Shown here: positions 54,763 through 64,000 of the stretch, piece by piece
How the letters are laid out: each line of letters starts with the position of its first letter
Position numbering within the stretch: position 1 is the first letter of the stretch
Source: Anaeramoeba ignava
Taxonomy: Eukaryota; Metamonada; Anaeramoebidae
Assembly: GCA_028826165.1 (NCBI GenBank)
Contig: JAPDFW010000013.1
Coordinates: forward strand, 19,107-83,106
Length of the DNA: 64,000 nucleotides
Direction: 5' to 3'
The notes under the pieces: generated by a model
Seen by the model: only the letters and a program-made list of their open reading frames with translations
Databases searched by the model: none
Told to the model about the DNA's origin: nothing
Translations under genes and position numbers: made by a program

Positions 54763-57220
54763 ATGAATTTAAAAAAAAAACTTTTTATTTTCTTCATTTT
54801 ATTAATTCTCTTTAATGAAGTAATTACAACAAAAGATAAAATCGCTCCAAAGGAAAGAAAAAAAGAAGTAAATTTTGCTTTTGAAAAAACAAACAGAAAA
54901 AGCAAAAAATTTTTTGAAGAAGCAAAAAGAAAAAGAAAAAGAAGAAGATGAATTAATATGGAACGAAATTGAACAAATACTTTCCAATGACGGAAGTACA
55001 AGGGATCTATTTAGTTACTCAATTTCAATTTCTGAGAACAGGAAATATCTAGTTGTTGGAGCACCTTTTGCAAGTGCTAATGGTAAAGCAGATCAAGGAA
55101 AAGTTTATGTTTTTGAAAATAACGGAACAAATTGGATCCAAACTCAAATTTTATTACCAAGTGATGGCGATAATGATCAATATTTTGGATCAAGTTCTTC
55201 AATTTCAAGAGATGGAACTTTTATTGTTGTTGGATCTCCTTCTGCAACTGTTAGTGGATATCCTTCAGAAGGAAAAGCTTATATTTTTGAAAACAATGCG
55301 GGAAATTGGATTCAAACTCAAATGCTATTTGCAAATGATAGTGAAAGTTATGAATATTTTGGATCAAGTATTGCAATTTCACAAAATCAAACGTATCTTT
55401 TTATTGGAGCTCCTTTTGCAACTGTGAATGGAAGGACTTCTCAAGGAAAAGTCTATGTTTTTGGAAACAATGCGGGAAATTGGGTTCAAACTCAAATTTT
55501 ATTTACAACTGATACTGGTTTTTATTACCAATTTGGAACAAGTATTTCAATTTCTGAAAATGAAAATTATCTTGTGATTGGAGCTCCTGGCGCAGCTGTG
55601 AATGAAACTAGTCATCAAGGAAAAGCTTATGTTTTTGAAAACAATGCGGGAAATTGGGTTCAAACTCAAAGTTTAATAGCAAGTGATGGTGGTCTTTATT
55701 ACCAATTTGGAACAAGTATTTCAATTTCTGAAAATGAAAATGATCTTTTTATTGGAGCTCCTTTTGCAACTGTGAATGGAAGTAGTTCTCAAGGAAAAGT
55801 CCATGTTTTTAGAAAAAATGCGGGAAATTGGGTTGAATCTCAACCTTTAATAGCAAGTGATGGTGGTCTTTATTACCATTTTGGATCAAGTATCTCGGTT
55901 TCACAAAATGATACATTTCTTGTTGTTGGAGCTCCTGGTGCAAATATTGGAGCAAATAATTCTCAAGGAAAAGCTTATGTTTTTGAAAATAACGGAACAG
56001 ATTGGGTTCAAACTCAAATCATAGCAGAAAGTGATGGGAATCCAAGCGACCGATTTGGATTTAGTGTTTGTGCTTTATTAAATGATATTTTTGTTGGAGC
56101 TACTTTTGCGAGTGTTGGAGGTAATTCGTCCCAAGGAAAAATATATGTTTTTGCAAAATTCTCAGCTCCTTCACAAGTCAATCTTTTGAATTGCAGTTCT
56201 TTATTTTCTTCATTTAACTGCTATTGGAATCAAATTCCGAATGATTCAAGTCACATTGAATATCAAATCATTTACAATTCTTCATGGGAAGTGATCAAAT
56301 CACCAAATCTGAATCAAGGAACATACTATCAACTTTTCAATTCCTCAATCTATCCAACTATCATAGGGAATGCTGATTATTCAATCCAAATCAAAGCTTG
56401 CGATAAAACAAAAACACCAAAAGTTTGCGGAAAAAGTTCAAATGCCTGGAATTTACAAACAAGAATTGATTCCGTTACAGATTTTTATTTGAAGGCTTTA
56501 TCAGAGAACTCAATCCAGGTTTCATGGAATTATCCAAATGTGCCAATCATTGATTCAGTTCCCAAATTATCTCACTATGTGGTTTCTTATAAAAAACAGA
56601 GTTCATATCAAACATCAAACATCTCAGTATTGAACTCTTCGACTTCATATCAGATAACTAATTTGGATACAGAGACACTGTATTCCATTTCCGTTTGGGG
56701 CTGCAGGAGTGAGGGATGTTCTGGGGAAGATCAAGGAAAAATCACATCAGGATCAATTTCCACTTTATTTGGAAAAGTGTTAAATCTTCAATGCTCTAAC
56801 TTGAAAGATTATCATGTGTCATGTTCTTGGAATCCACCAACTATAGGAACTCCTAGTTATTATAACCTCACTTATCGAGCAACAACTCAAAATGATTTCA
56901 ATACAATAAACACAAACATGTTGTCTCAAGAATTCACCGTAAAATTTTTAAATCAAGAATATCAAATCGATGTTTCTGCTTGTGATTCATTTCTTCAATG
57001 TGGAACTGTCTCTTCAGTTAAAATTACAACTTTGAATTCAAATCAAAGTTCCCAAAGTAGTTCAAAATCTACAAAAATTGCTCTTGGTGTTGTTTTCTCA
57101 ATTATTGGTGTTGCTTTGATTGCTCTTGGAATATTTTGGTTTCAAAGAAAGAAAAACAGGATTACAAAATATGAAAAACTTGAATTGGAAAAAGGGGAAA
57201 TCAAAGCAAATCAAAATTAA
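54763..57220 (+). CDS. FG-GAP/FN3 type I membrane protein, copy 4, N-terminal frameshift
   Basis: The body frame (54875-57220) begins inside a charged linker. A signal peptide lies upstream in another frame: MNLKKKLFIFFILLILFNEV at 54763. Both join if one A is removed from the A6 run at 54884-54889, giving EKQTEKAKNFLKK instead of EKTNRKSKKFF. Seven FG-GAP repeats follow, of the form FGSSISISQN..LVVGAP, with SQGKAYVFENNAGNWVQTQ. This is the classical FG-GAP form and clearly older than copies 1-3. FN3-like domains, a TM (IALGVVFSIIGVALIALGIF) and a cytosolic tail end the protein. Sequence is less repetitive and GC-richer than its neighbours. Confidence 0.85.
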
Positions 57221-57635
57221 AATTAAAATTAAAATTAAAATTAAAATTAAAATTAAAATTAAAATTAAAATTAAAATTAAAATCAAAATTAAAATTAAAA
57301 TCAAAATTCAAATCAAAATTAAAATTAAAATTAAAATTAAAATTAAAATTAAAATTAAAATTAAAATTAAAATCAAAATTAAAATTAAAATTAAAATCAA
57401 AATTATAATTAAAATTAAAATCAAAATCAAAATCAAAATTAAAATCAAAATCAAAATCAAAATTAAAATCAAATTTAAAATCAAAATCAAAATCAAAATT
57501 AAAATCAAAATCAAAATCAAAATTAAAATCAAAATCAAAATTAAAATTAAATTTAAAATTAAAATTCAAAATCAAAATCAAAATTAAAATCAAAATTAAA
57601 ATTAAAATTAAAATTAAAATTAAAATTCCAAAATC
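57221..57635 (+). repeat. AAAATT/AAAATC array between FG-GAP copy 4 and RCC1-BTB copy J
   Basis: About 415 bp of AAAATT and AAAATC hexamers on the sense strand, with long alternating AAAATC blocks at 57420-57540. It starts at the stop codon of copy 4 (CAA AAT TAA) and ends ~25 bases before the copy J ATG. It produces long spurious IKIKIK frames. Confidence 0.9.
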
Positions 57636-57661
57636 ATTTTTTCATTTTTTACTTTTTAAAA

Positions 57662-59461
57662 ATGAATGAAATTATATTTTTTGGAAGAAATAAACCAAAA
57701 CTTTTCAAAAATAAACCAAACCTTTTCAAAAATAAACCAAAAAAAAATAAAAAAAAACCAATTCAATTTAAATTTGAAAATGAAAATGAAAATGAAAAAC
57801 AAATTAAACAAATTTCAACAGGAGACTTTTCAACAATTTTCCTTTTTGAAAATGGAAAAGCAATAGAATATTTAAGATATTCAAATCAAAATCCTGAAAA
57901 AATTCAAATCAAAAATATTCAAAAAGTAACTGTTGGTTTTCACAATGAAGCTATTTTAACAATAGAAGGAAATGTATTTGCCAAAGGAGAATATATTAAT
58001 CCAAATAATCCAAAAGAATTTATCAATATTTCATCATTAATTGAAGATACGAATGATAGAATAATTCAAAATATTATTTCTGGAGCTAGTTCAATTTACT
58101 TATTAACTTCAAATCAAAATGCTTATGGAATTGGTTCAAATGAATATGGTCAACTTGGTTTTGATTATCAAATCCTTCCAAAAACAGAAAAACCAATTTT
58201 AATGATGAAAAATGTTTCTAAAATATTTTCAGGAAATACTTCAAATTTTGTTTTTCTTTTAAATCCAAATCAAGAATTATTTGGATGCGGATATAATACA
58301 TATGGTCAACTTGGATTAGGAGAATCAAGAAATGAAACAAAAATACAAAAATTAACCAAAATCCAAAATATTCCAAAAGGCAAAATAATTGATATTCAAT
58401 GTGGATATTTTCATTCAATAATGTTGATTGAAAATCAAAATCAAAATGAAAATCCAAAAAGAAAACTTTATTCATGTGGATATTATTTATCTAATGGACT
58501 TGGCAAAAATGGAATTAAAAATACTTATGAATTTACTGAAATCAAATCATATTTATTTGAAAATGATGATAATATTATTGATTTTTCTGTTGGAAATAAT
58601 CATACCTTGATTTTAACATTTAAAGGGAAATTAATTTCGTTTGGAATTAATGATTATGGTCAATTAGGAACTGGAGATATAAATGATAGTCAACAAATTC
58701 CAATTCAAATTGAACTTCCTAAATTAAGATTTAATGAAAATATTTATAATTATCATATTTCTTGTGGTGCTTGGAATTCATTTATTTATTATTCTCCTCC
58801 TCTTTCTTTTTCCAATCTTGAAGAAGATTTGATAAAATTATTTGAAAGAAAAGAATTTTGTGATATTTCATTTAAAACCAAAAATGGAGAAATAATTGAA
58901 GCTCATAAATTAATATTGAAATATAGATTAAATGAAAATGAAAATGAAATTGAAAAACTTCAAGAAATTATTTCAAAAAAATCAATCAAAGAATCAAATC
59001 AAATATTTGAAATGATTTATTCAAACAGAATTATAAATCCAAAATTATACTCTGAGATTAAAGAAATTATAAGTTCAAATGAAAAAATTGAAGAAACAAT
59101 TAAAAGAATTTATTTAAATGAAAATGAAAAAGATTTTATAATTGAAAGAAAAGAAAAACAATATAAATTTCCAAAATTAATATTAATAATGAGAAGTGAA
59201 TTATATCGAGGAATGTTTTTATCTGTAACAAATGATAAATCAAATAAAGTTACAGATTATAGTGAATTAAGTAATAAATCATTTCAAATATTTGAATATT
59301 GGATTTATTCAAATCAAATTAAAGATGAAATTGAAATTACACAAGAAATTATTAATGAACTTGAAATTGGAATTGATTATTTTCAATTAAATCAAACAAA
59401 TCCAAATTTATTTGATTTATTAATTAATAAATTTAATAATCAAAATCAAAATCAAAATTAA
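57662..59461 (+). CDS. RCC1-BTB protein, copy J, intact
   Basis: A complete 599-codon frame. The N-terminus carries a short duplication, PKLFKNKPNLFKNKP, absent from the other copies. RCC1 blades (YGIGSNEYGQLGF, LFGCGYNTYGQLGLG, LISFGINDYGQLGTGD), BTB (ERKEFCDISFKTKNGEIIEAH), linker and second BTB-like module (ELYRGMFLSVTNDKSNK) follow. It is in the same orientation as copy I, 14 kb away, with the FG-GAP cluster between them. Its 5' leader (TTTTTTCATTTTTTACTTTT) matches the family promoter. Confidence 0.92.
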   Translation: MNEIIFFGRNKPKLFKNKPNLFKNKPKKNKKKPIQFKFENENENEKQIKQISTGDFSTIFLFENGKAIEYLRYSNQNPEKIQIKNIQKVTVGFHNEAILTIEGNVFAKGEYINPNNPKEFINISSLIEDTNDRIIQNIISGASSIYLLTSNQNAYGIGSNEYGQLGFDYQILPKTEKPILMMKNVSKIFSGNTSNFVFLLNPNQELFGCGYNTYGQLGLGESRNETKIQKLTKIQNIPKGKIIDIQCGYFHSIMLIENQNQNENPKRKLYSCGYYLSNGLGKNGIKNTYEFTEIKSYLFENDDNIIDFSVGNNHTLILTFKGKLISFGINDYGQLGTGDINDSQQIPIQIELPKLRFNENIYNYHISCGAWNSFIYYSPPLSFSNLEEDLIKLFERKEFCDISFKTKNGEIIEAHKLILKYRLNENENEIEKLQEIISKKSIKESNQIFEMIYSNRIINPKLYSEIKEIISSNEKIEETIKRIYLNENEKDFIIERKEKQYKFPKLILIMRSELYRGMFLSVTNDKSNKVTDYSELSNKSFQIFEYWIYSNQIKDEIEITQEIINELEIGIDYFQLNQTNPNLFDLLINKFNNQNQNQN

Positions 59462-60407
59462 AATTAAATTTAAATTTAAATTTAAAATCAAAATCAAAAT
59501 CAAAATTAAAATTAAAATTAAAATTAAAATCCAAATTCAAATCCAAATTCAAATCCAAATTCCAATCCAAATTCAAATTCCAAATCCAAATCTAATCTAA
59601 ATTCCAATTAAATCCAAATTAAATTCCAATCCAAATCTAATCTAAATCGATCTAAATTTCAATCCAAATCCAAATCAAATCCAAATTCAAATTCCAAATT
59701 CAAATTAAATTCCAATTAAATTCCAATTAAATTCCAATTAAATCCAAATTAAAATTAAATTCAAATCCAAATTCAAATTAAAATTCAAATTCCAATTCCA
59801 ATCCAAATCTAATCTAAATCAAAATCAATCTAAATTCCAATCAAATCTAATCCAAATCTAAATTCAAATTCCAATCCAAATTCCAATTAAATCTAAATCA
59901 AAATCCAAATCAAATCCAAATCAAATCTAAATTCCAATTAAATTCCAATCAAATCCAAATTAAAATTCAAATTAAAAAAAAAAGAAAGAAAAAGGAGAAA
60001 AATTAAATTAAAAAGGAGAAAAAATTAAATTAAAAATAAAAAGAAAAATTTTTCATTTTTCATTTTACTTGTTCGAAATAAAAATATAAAATAATAATTT
60101 TAATTATTAATTTAAAAAGAAAAACAAAAAGAAAAACAAATAATTTAATTCATAGTTTTGTTTTCTTTACAAATTGTTCAATAAATTTATTAAAATTAAA
60201 AACAAAAACAAAAACAAAATTAAAAACAAAAACAAAAACAAAATTAAAATTAAAATTAAAATTAAAAACAAAATTAAAATTAAAAACAAAAACAAAAACA
60301 AAAACAAAAACAAAAACAAAATCAAAATTAAAATTAAAATCAAAATTAAAAACAAAATTAAAATTAAACAATTATTTTTCATTTTTTTTATTCAATTATT
60401 TTAGAGA
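59462..60407 (+). repeat. Degenerate AAATTCCAATCC array and AAAAAC array upstream of eL6
   Basis: 59462-59970 is a degenerate mixture of CAAATTC, CCAATTA and CTAATC units, richer in C than other arrays. 60190-60370 is AAAAAC/AAAATT. The end TTCAATTATTTTAG-AGAATG at 60390-60410 looks like a 3' splice site just before the eL6 ATG, so part of this could be a 5' UTR intron. No gene is recognised. Confidence 0.6.
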
Positions 60408-62557
60408 ATGTCCACAAAACAAGAAACCTTAATTGAAAATGATTCAGAAAACGTGAACAACTCTAATAACGAAATGGAAGTAGATAAAAAGAAAGAAAAA
60501 GATTTATATAAACAATATTCACTTTATCCAAAAAAACGTGTAACAAAAACTCAAAAAATTATAAAAAAAGCACCAAAACTTAGAAAATCAATTACACCTG
60601 GTAATTTTACAATTAAAATCAAAATTCATTTATAAATTTGAAATTAATATTAAAAATAAAATTAAAATTAAAAATTAAAATTAAAATTAAAAATTAAAAT
60701 TAAAATTAAAATTAAAATTAAAATTAAAATTAAAATTAAAATTGAAATCAAACTAAAATTAAAATTAAAATTAAAATTAAAATTAAAATTAAAATCAAAT
60801 TTAAAATTAAAATTAAAATTAAAATTAAAATTAAAATTAAAATTAAAATTAAAATTAAAATTTAAAATTTAAAATTAAAATTAAAAATTAAAATTAAAAT
60901 TAAAAATTAAAATTAAAATTGAAAAAATTAAAATTAAAATTAAAATTAAAATTAAAATTAAAATTAAAATTAAAATTAAAATTAAAAATTAAAATTAAAA
61001 TTAAAATTAAAATTAAAATTTAAAATTAAAATTAATATTAAAATTTTAAAAAAAATTAAAATTAAAAACAAAAATTCATTTATAAAAATCAAATTTAAAA
61101 TTAAAATTAAAATTAAAATTAAAATTAAAAATTAAAATTAATATTAAAATTAAAATTAAAATTAATATTAAAATTAAATTTAAAATAAAAATTAAAATTA
61201 AAATTAAAATTAAAATTAAAATTAAAATTAAAATTAAAATTATAATTAAAATTAAAATTAAAATAAAATTTAAATTTAAAATTCATTTATAAAAATAAAA
61301 AGGAACTGTTCTTATTTTATTAACTGGAAAAAACAAAGGAAAAAGAGTTGTCTTTTTAAAACAATTACCATCTGGTTTATTATTAGTTACAGGTAAAAAA
61401 ATTAAAATTAAAATAATTAAAATTAAAATTAAAATTAAAATTTAAAATCAAAATTTAAAATTAAAATTAAAAATTAAAATTAAAATTAAAATTAAAAAAA
61501 TTAAAATTAAAATTAAAATTAAAATTAAAATTAATATTAAAATTAAAATCAAAAATTAAAATTAAATTTGAAATTAAAAATTCGTTTATAAAATTAAAAT
61601 TCATTTATAAAATTAAAATTAAATTTTAAAATTGAAATTAAAAATTAAAAATTAAAATTAAAATTAAAATTAAAATTAAAAATTAAAATTAAAATTAAAA
61701 ATTAAAATAAAAAATTAAAATTAAAAATTTAAAATTAAAATTAAAAATTAAAATTAAAATTAAAATTAAATTTAAAATTAAAATTAAAATTAAAATTAAA
61801 ATTAAAATTAAAATCAAAATTAAAATTAAATTTAAAATTCATTTATAAAATTAAAATTAAAATAAAAATTAAAATTCATTTATAAATTTGAAATTAAAAT
61901 TCGTTTATAAAATTAAAATTCGTTTATAAAATTAAAATTAAAATTAAAATTCATTTATAAAATTAAAAATTAAAAGGACCTTATTCAATTAATGGAATTC
62001 TTCTTTCAAGAGCTAATCAAAGATATGTTATTGCAACTAAAACCAAAATTAATATTGAAAATGTGAAAATTCCAGAAGAAGTAAATGATGATTTATTCAA
62101 ACAAAAGAAAGAAAAAGTTGAAAAAGAAAAAAGTGAAAAAGATCTTCTTGATGGAGAAGTTGGAAAAAAGAAAAAGAAAGAAAAAAAAGTTATTCCTCAA
62201 GAAAAACTTGACAGACAAAAGATTATTGATGAACCAATTTTAGAAGAAATCAAAAAAGAACCACTTCTTGAACGTTATCTTAAATCTCTTTTTAGTTTAA
62301 CTAATGGTCAATTCCCTCATAAAATGGTTTCTAAATTTCAAATTCGTTTCTTTTTCATCAATTTTTGTTTCATTTCTTTTTACTCTCAAAAAACTTACAT
62401 AATAACGAAAAACAAATTTTTACACAATTTTATCTTCAATTTAGAGAAAATTCAACTCAAAAATGATTTTTTTTTTTCTTTTCTTTTCTTTTTAAGAAAT
62501 AAATTTTTCCTTTTAAAATTAAATTTTGTTTTTCAATTAAAAAGAATTCATTTTTAA
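60408..62557 (+). CDS. RPL6: Ribosomal protein eL6, C-terminal frame extended by probable indel
   Basis: Exons are 60408-60600, 61303-61392 and 61977 onward. The junctions rebuild the KOW-type core SITPG+[27 protein letters not shown]+[14 protein letters not shown] and [12 protein letters not shown]. The C-terminal block [18 protein letters not shown] is diagnostic. eL6 family proteins end right after PHKxVF. Here the frame runs on to 62557 with a non-conserved hydrophobic tail. One more T in the run at 62328-62330 would give MVF and TAA at ~62334, a 213-aa protein. The tail is therefore almost certainly an artefact or a new mutation. eL6 is an essential component of the 60S subunit. Confidence 0.92.
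60601..61302 (+). repeat. Intron 1 of eL6, AAAATT array
   Basis: 702 nt between GTAATT and AAAAAG, nearly all AAAATT hexamers with CATTTATAAA units at both ends. Confidence 0.85.
61393..61976 (+). repeat. Intron 2 of eL6, AAAATT array
   Basis: 584 nt between GTAAAA and AAAAG. AAAATT hexamers with CATTTATAAAATT/CGTTTATAAAATT units concentrated near the acceptor. Confidence 0.85.
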
Positions 62558-62578
62558 ATTTAAAATTTTATTATTTAA

Positions 62579-64000
62579 ATGACAGAAAAAGATTTTCAAC
62601 AAAAATATAAAATTATTAAAAATACAAAGAAATCTTATCTAAACAAAAACAAAACAAGAAGAAAATGATGAACTCCCAAATGCAAATTATGGTTGAAGAT
62701 GAATCAAAAATGGAGTTTATTACAAAAATCAAGTTCAAAATCATCTTTATTCATTAACATTAAATAGCACTCAAGAAGAAATTGATTCTGTTATGAATCT
62801 TCTTCAAGAAGTTGTTATTAAATTTTATGAAAATGAAACTTTAGAAAACAAAAACTACATATGGCTAAAAAAATATAAAGTTCAATTATTAAAATCCCAA
62901 AAAAAACAAAGAAAGCAAAAATTGATTAAAATGGATTCTGTTTTAAATGATATTCAAAAACAAATTCTTCAAATTAAATTAGAAAAAGAAAAAGTTATTG
63001 AAGAAGCAAAAGATATTTTGAAAGAATATTCACTAAATTTAAGAAATACAAACGAGAATTCAATTCAAAAATCAAAATTGCAGCATCAGCTCGAATTAAA
63101 TCAAAATCAAAATCAATTTAAAAATGAAAATGAAAATCAAAATGAAAATGAAAATCAAAATCAAAATCAAAATGAAAATTTAAAAGAAAATCAAAATGAA
63201 AATGAAAATATAAATCAAAATCAAAATGAAAATCAAAATCAAAATCAAAATGAAAATGAAAATGAAAATCAAAATCAAAATCAAATTGAAAATGAAAATC
63301 AAAATCAAAATCAAAATCAAAATGAAAATATAAATCAAAATGAAAATGAAAATCAATTTAAAAATCAAAATGAAAATCAAAATCAAAATGAAAATCAAAA
63401 TCAAAATAAAAATCGAAATCAAAATCAAAATAAAAATAAAAATCAATTTAAAAATCAAAATGAAAATGAAAATCAATTTAAAAATGAAAATGAAAATGAA
63501 AATAAAAATAAAATCAAAAATTCGAATAATGATGTTTCTGTTGAATCTTTACTCACAAAAGTTAGTGATTTGGTTCAAGAAAATTTTTCATTAAGAGAAG
63601 AAATTCGTCAAAAAGATGAATGGATTACTCAAACTAAAAAATTTAATGAAGAAAATAATGATTCAAAAAATCCAATTAATTTGAAAGAAATTATTAAACA
63701 CAAAAAAGAAAAAATTCATCAATTAAAAGAAAAAATTTCAATTTATCAACAATATTTAAGTGATTTTCAATTAGATTTTGATGAAAATCAAAAATTATTG
63801 TTATTTCAAGGAAGTCAAATACATCAACAAAAACAAGAAATTGAATTATTAATGGGAACAAAAAATCAAAATAAAAATCAAAATAAAAATCAAAATCAAA
63901 ACCAAAATGAAAATCAAAATCAAAATGAAAATGAAAATGAAAGTAATAAAATAAAAATCAAATCTAATTCAAAACCAAAAATCAAAACTCAAAATCAAAA
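62579..64000 (+). CDS. Asn/Gln-rich coiled-coil protein, 5' part frame-disrupted, runs off window
   Basis: ATG at 62579 (MTEKDFQQKYKIIKNTKK) is followed within ~120 bp by sensible peptide pieces in all three frames (EILSKQKQ, EENDELPNANYG, NGVYYKNQVQNHLYSL), so several indels are likely at 62630-62705. From 62703 one frame stays open to the window end. It has a helical segment (EEIDSVMNLLQEVVIKFYEN, LNDIQKQILQIKLEKEKVIE), a ~130-residue NQ/NE repeat (63100-63510), and then a coiled coil (VESLLTKVSDLVQENFSLRE, HKKEKIHQLKEKISIYQQYL). I recognise no family. The long NQ/NE tract comes from AATCAA/AATGAA hexamers like those in NSRP1 and RCC1-BTB. Confidence 0.6.

Noticed and set aside
54763-54951. 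Independent 62-aa secreted peptide gene
   Set aside because: Its signal peptide fits the FG-GAP copy 4 body after a one-base change in the A6 run at 54884-54889, and it has no promoter separation from it.
57201-57593. Long IKIKIK and NFNFDF open frames on both strands
   Set aside because: They are translations of AAAATT/AAAATC arrays, with no start context, no homology and mirror frames on both strands. The same applies at 5602, 5823, 12897, 21351, 23391, 37406, 48246, 60167 and 63180.

Overview
The window is nuclear DNA of a very AT-rich protist. Genes carry GT-AG introns, stops are almost all TAA, and intergenic DNA consists of A/T hexamer microsatellites. The gene content (large RCC1-BTB and ankyrin-BTB families, a TLDc protein, FG-GAP/FN3 surface proteins, simple-repeat introns) suggests an amoeboid lineage such as Anaeramoeba or a relative. 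That assignment is inference only.

Layout. 1-2.7 kb: ankyrin protein (minus, runs off the left edge). 2.8-11 kb, plus strand: prefoldin 1, an ARF GTPase, an NSRP1-like splicing factor, an ankyrin-tandem-BTB protein and a TRAPPC14-like protein. 11-27.5 kb: eight tandem minus-strand RCC1-BTB genes separated by AAAATT hexamer arrays. 27.6-30 kb: a small twin zinc-motif protein, a 145-bp tandem repeat and a coiled-coil TLDc gene. 30.4-32.6 kb: a ~143-bp satellite. 32.6-32.8 kb: a candidate box C/D RNA. 33 kb: ALG13. 33.9-38.3 kb, minus strand: two adjacent selenoprotein genes, SelK-like and SelW-like, each with an in-frame TGA and its own 3' SECIS hairpin. 38.7-43.2 kb: dynein light chain LC8, UCHL5/UCH37 and an Elongin-A-like gene. 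43.3-59.5 kb, plus strand: two more RCC1-BTB genes flanking four FG-GAP/FN3 membrane proteins. 60.4-64 kb: ribosomal protein eL6 and a coiled-coil gene running off the right edge.

Main discovery. The two selenoprotein genes would be missed or mis-called by ordinary gene finders, because each is split by a 1.5-1.9 kb simple-repeat intron and contains a TGA. Gene structure, redox motif and SECIS geometry agree independently in both. The second notable RNA is a C/D-box-like transcript with a closing stem next to boxes C and D and a guide matching the conserved LSU rRNA element AACGGCGAGUGAA.

Caveat. At least ten genes carry single-base indels, mostly in homopolymers and including essential eL6. 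I suspect many are consensus errors, so broken copies are described as frameshifted rather than declared dead. Two further signals recur across the window: a TTCATTTTTTT motif upstream of almost every start codon on either strand, and hexamer arrays that read AAAATT on the sense strand of the adjacent gene.
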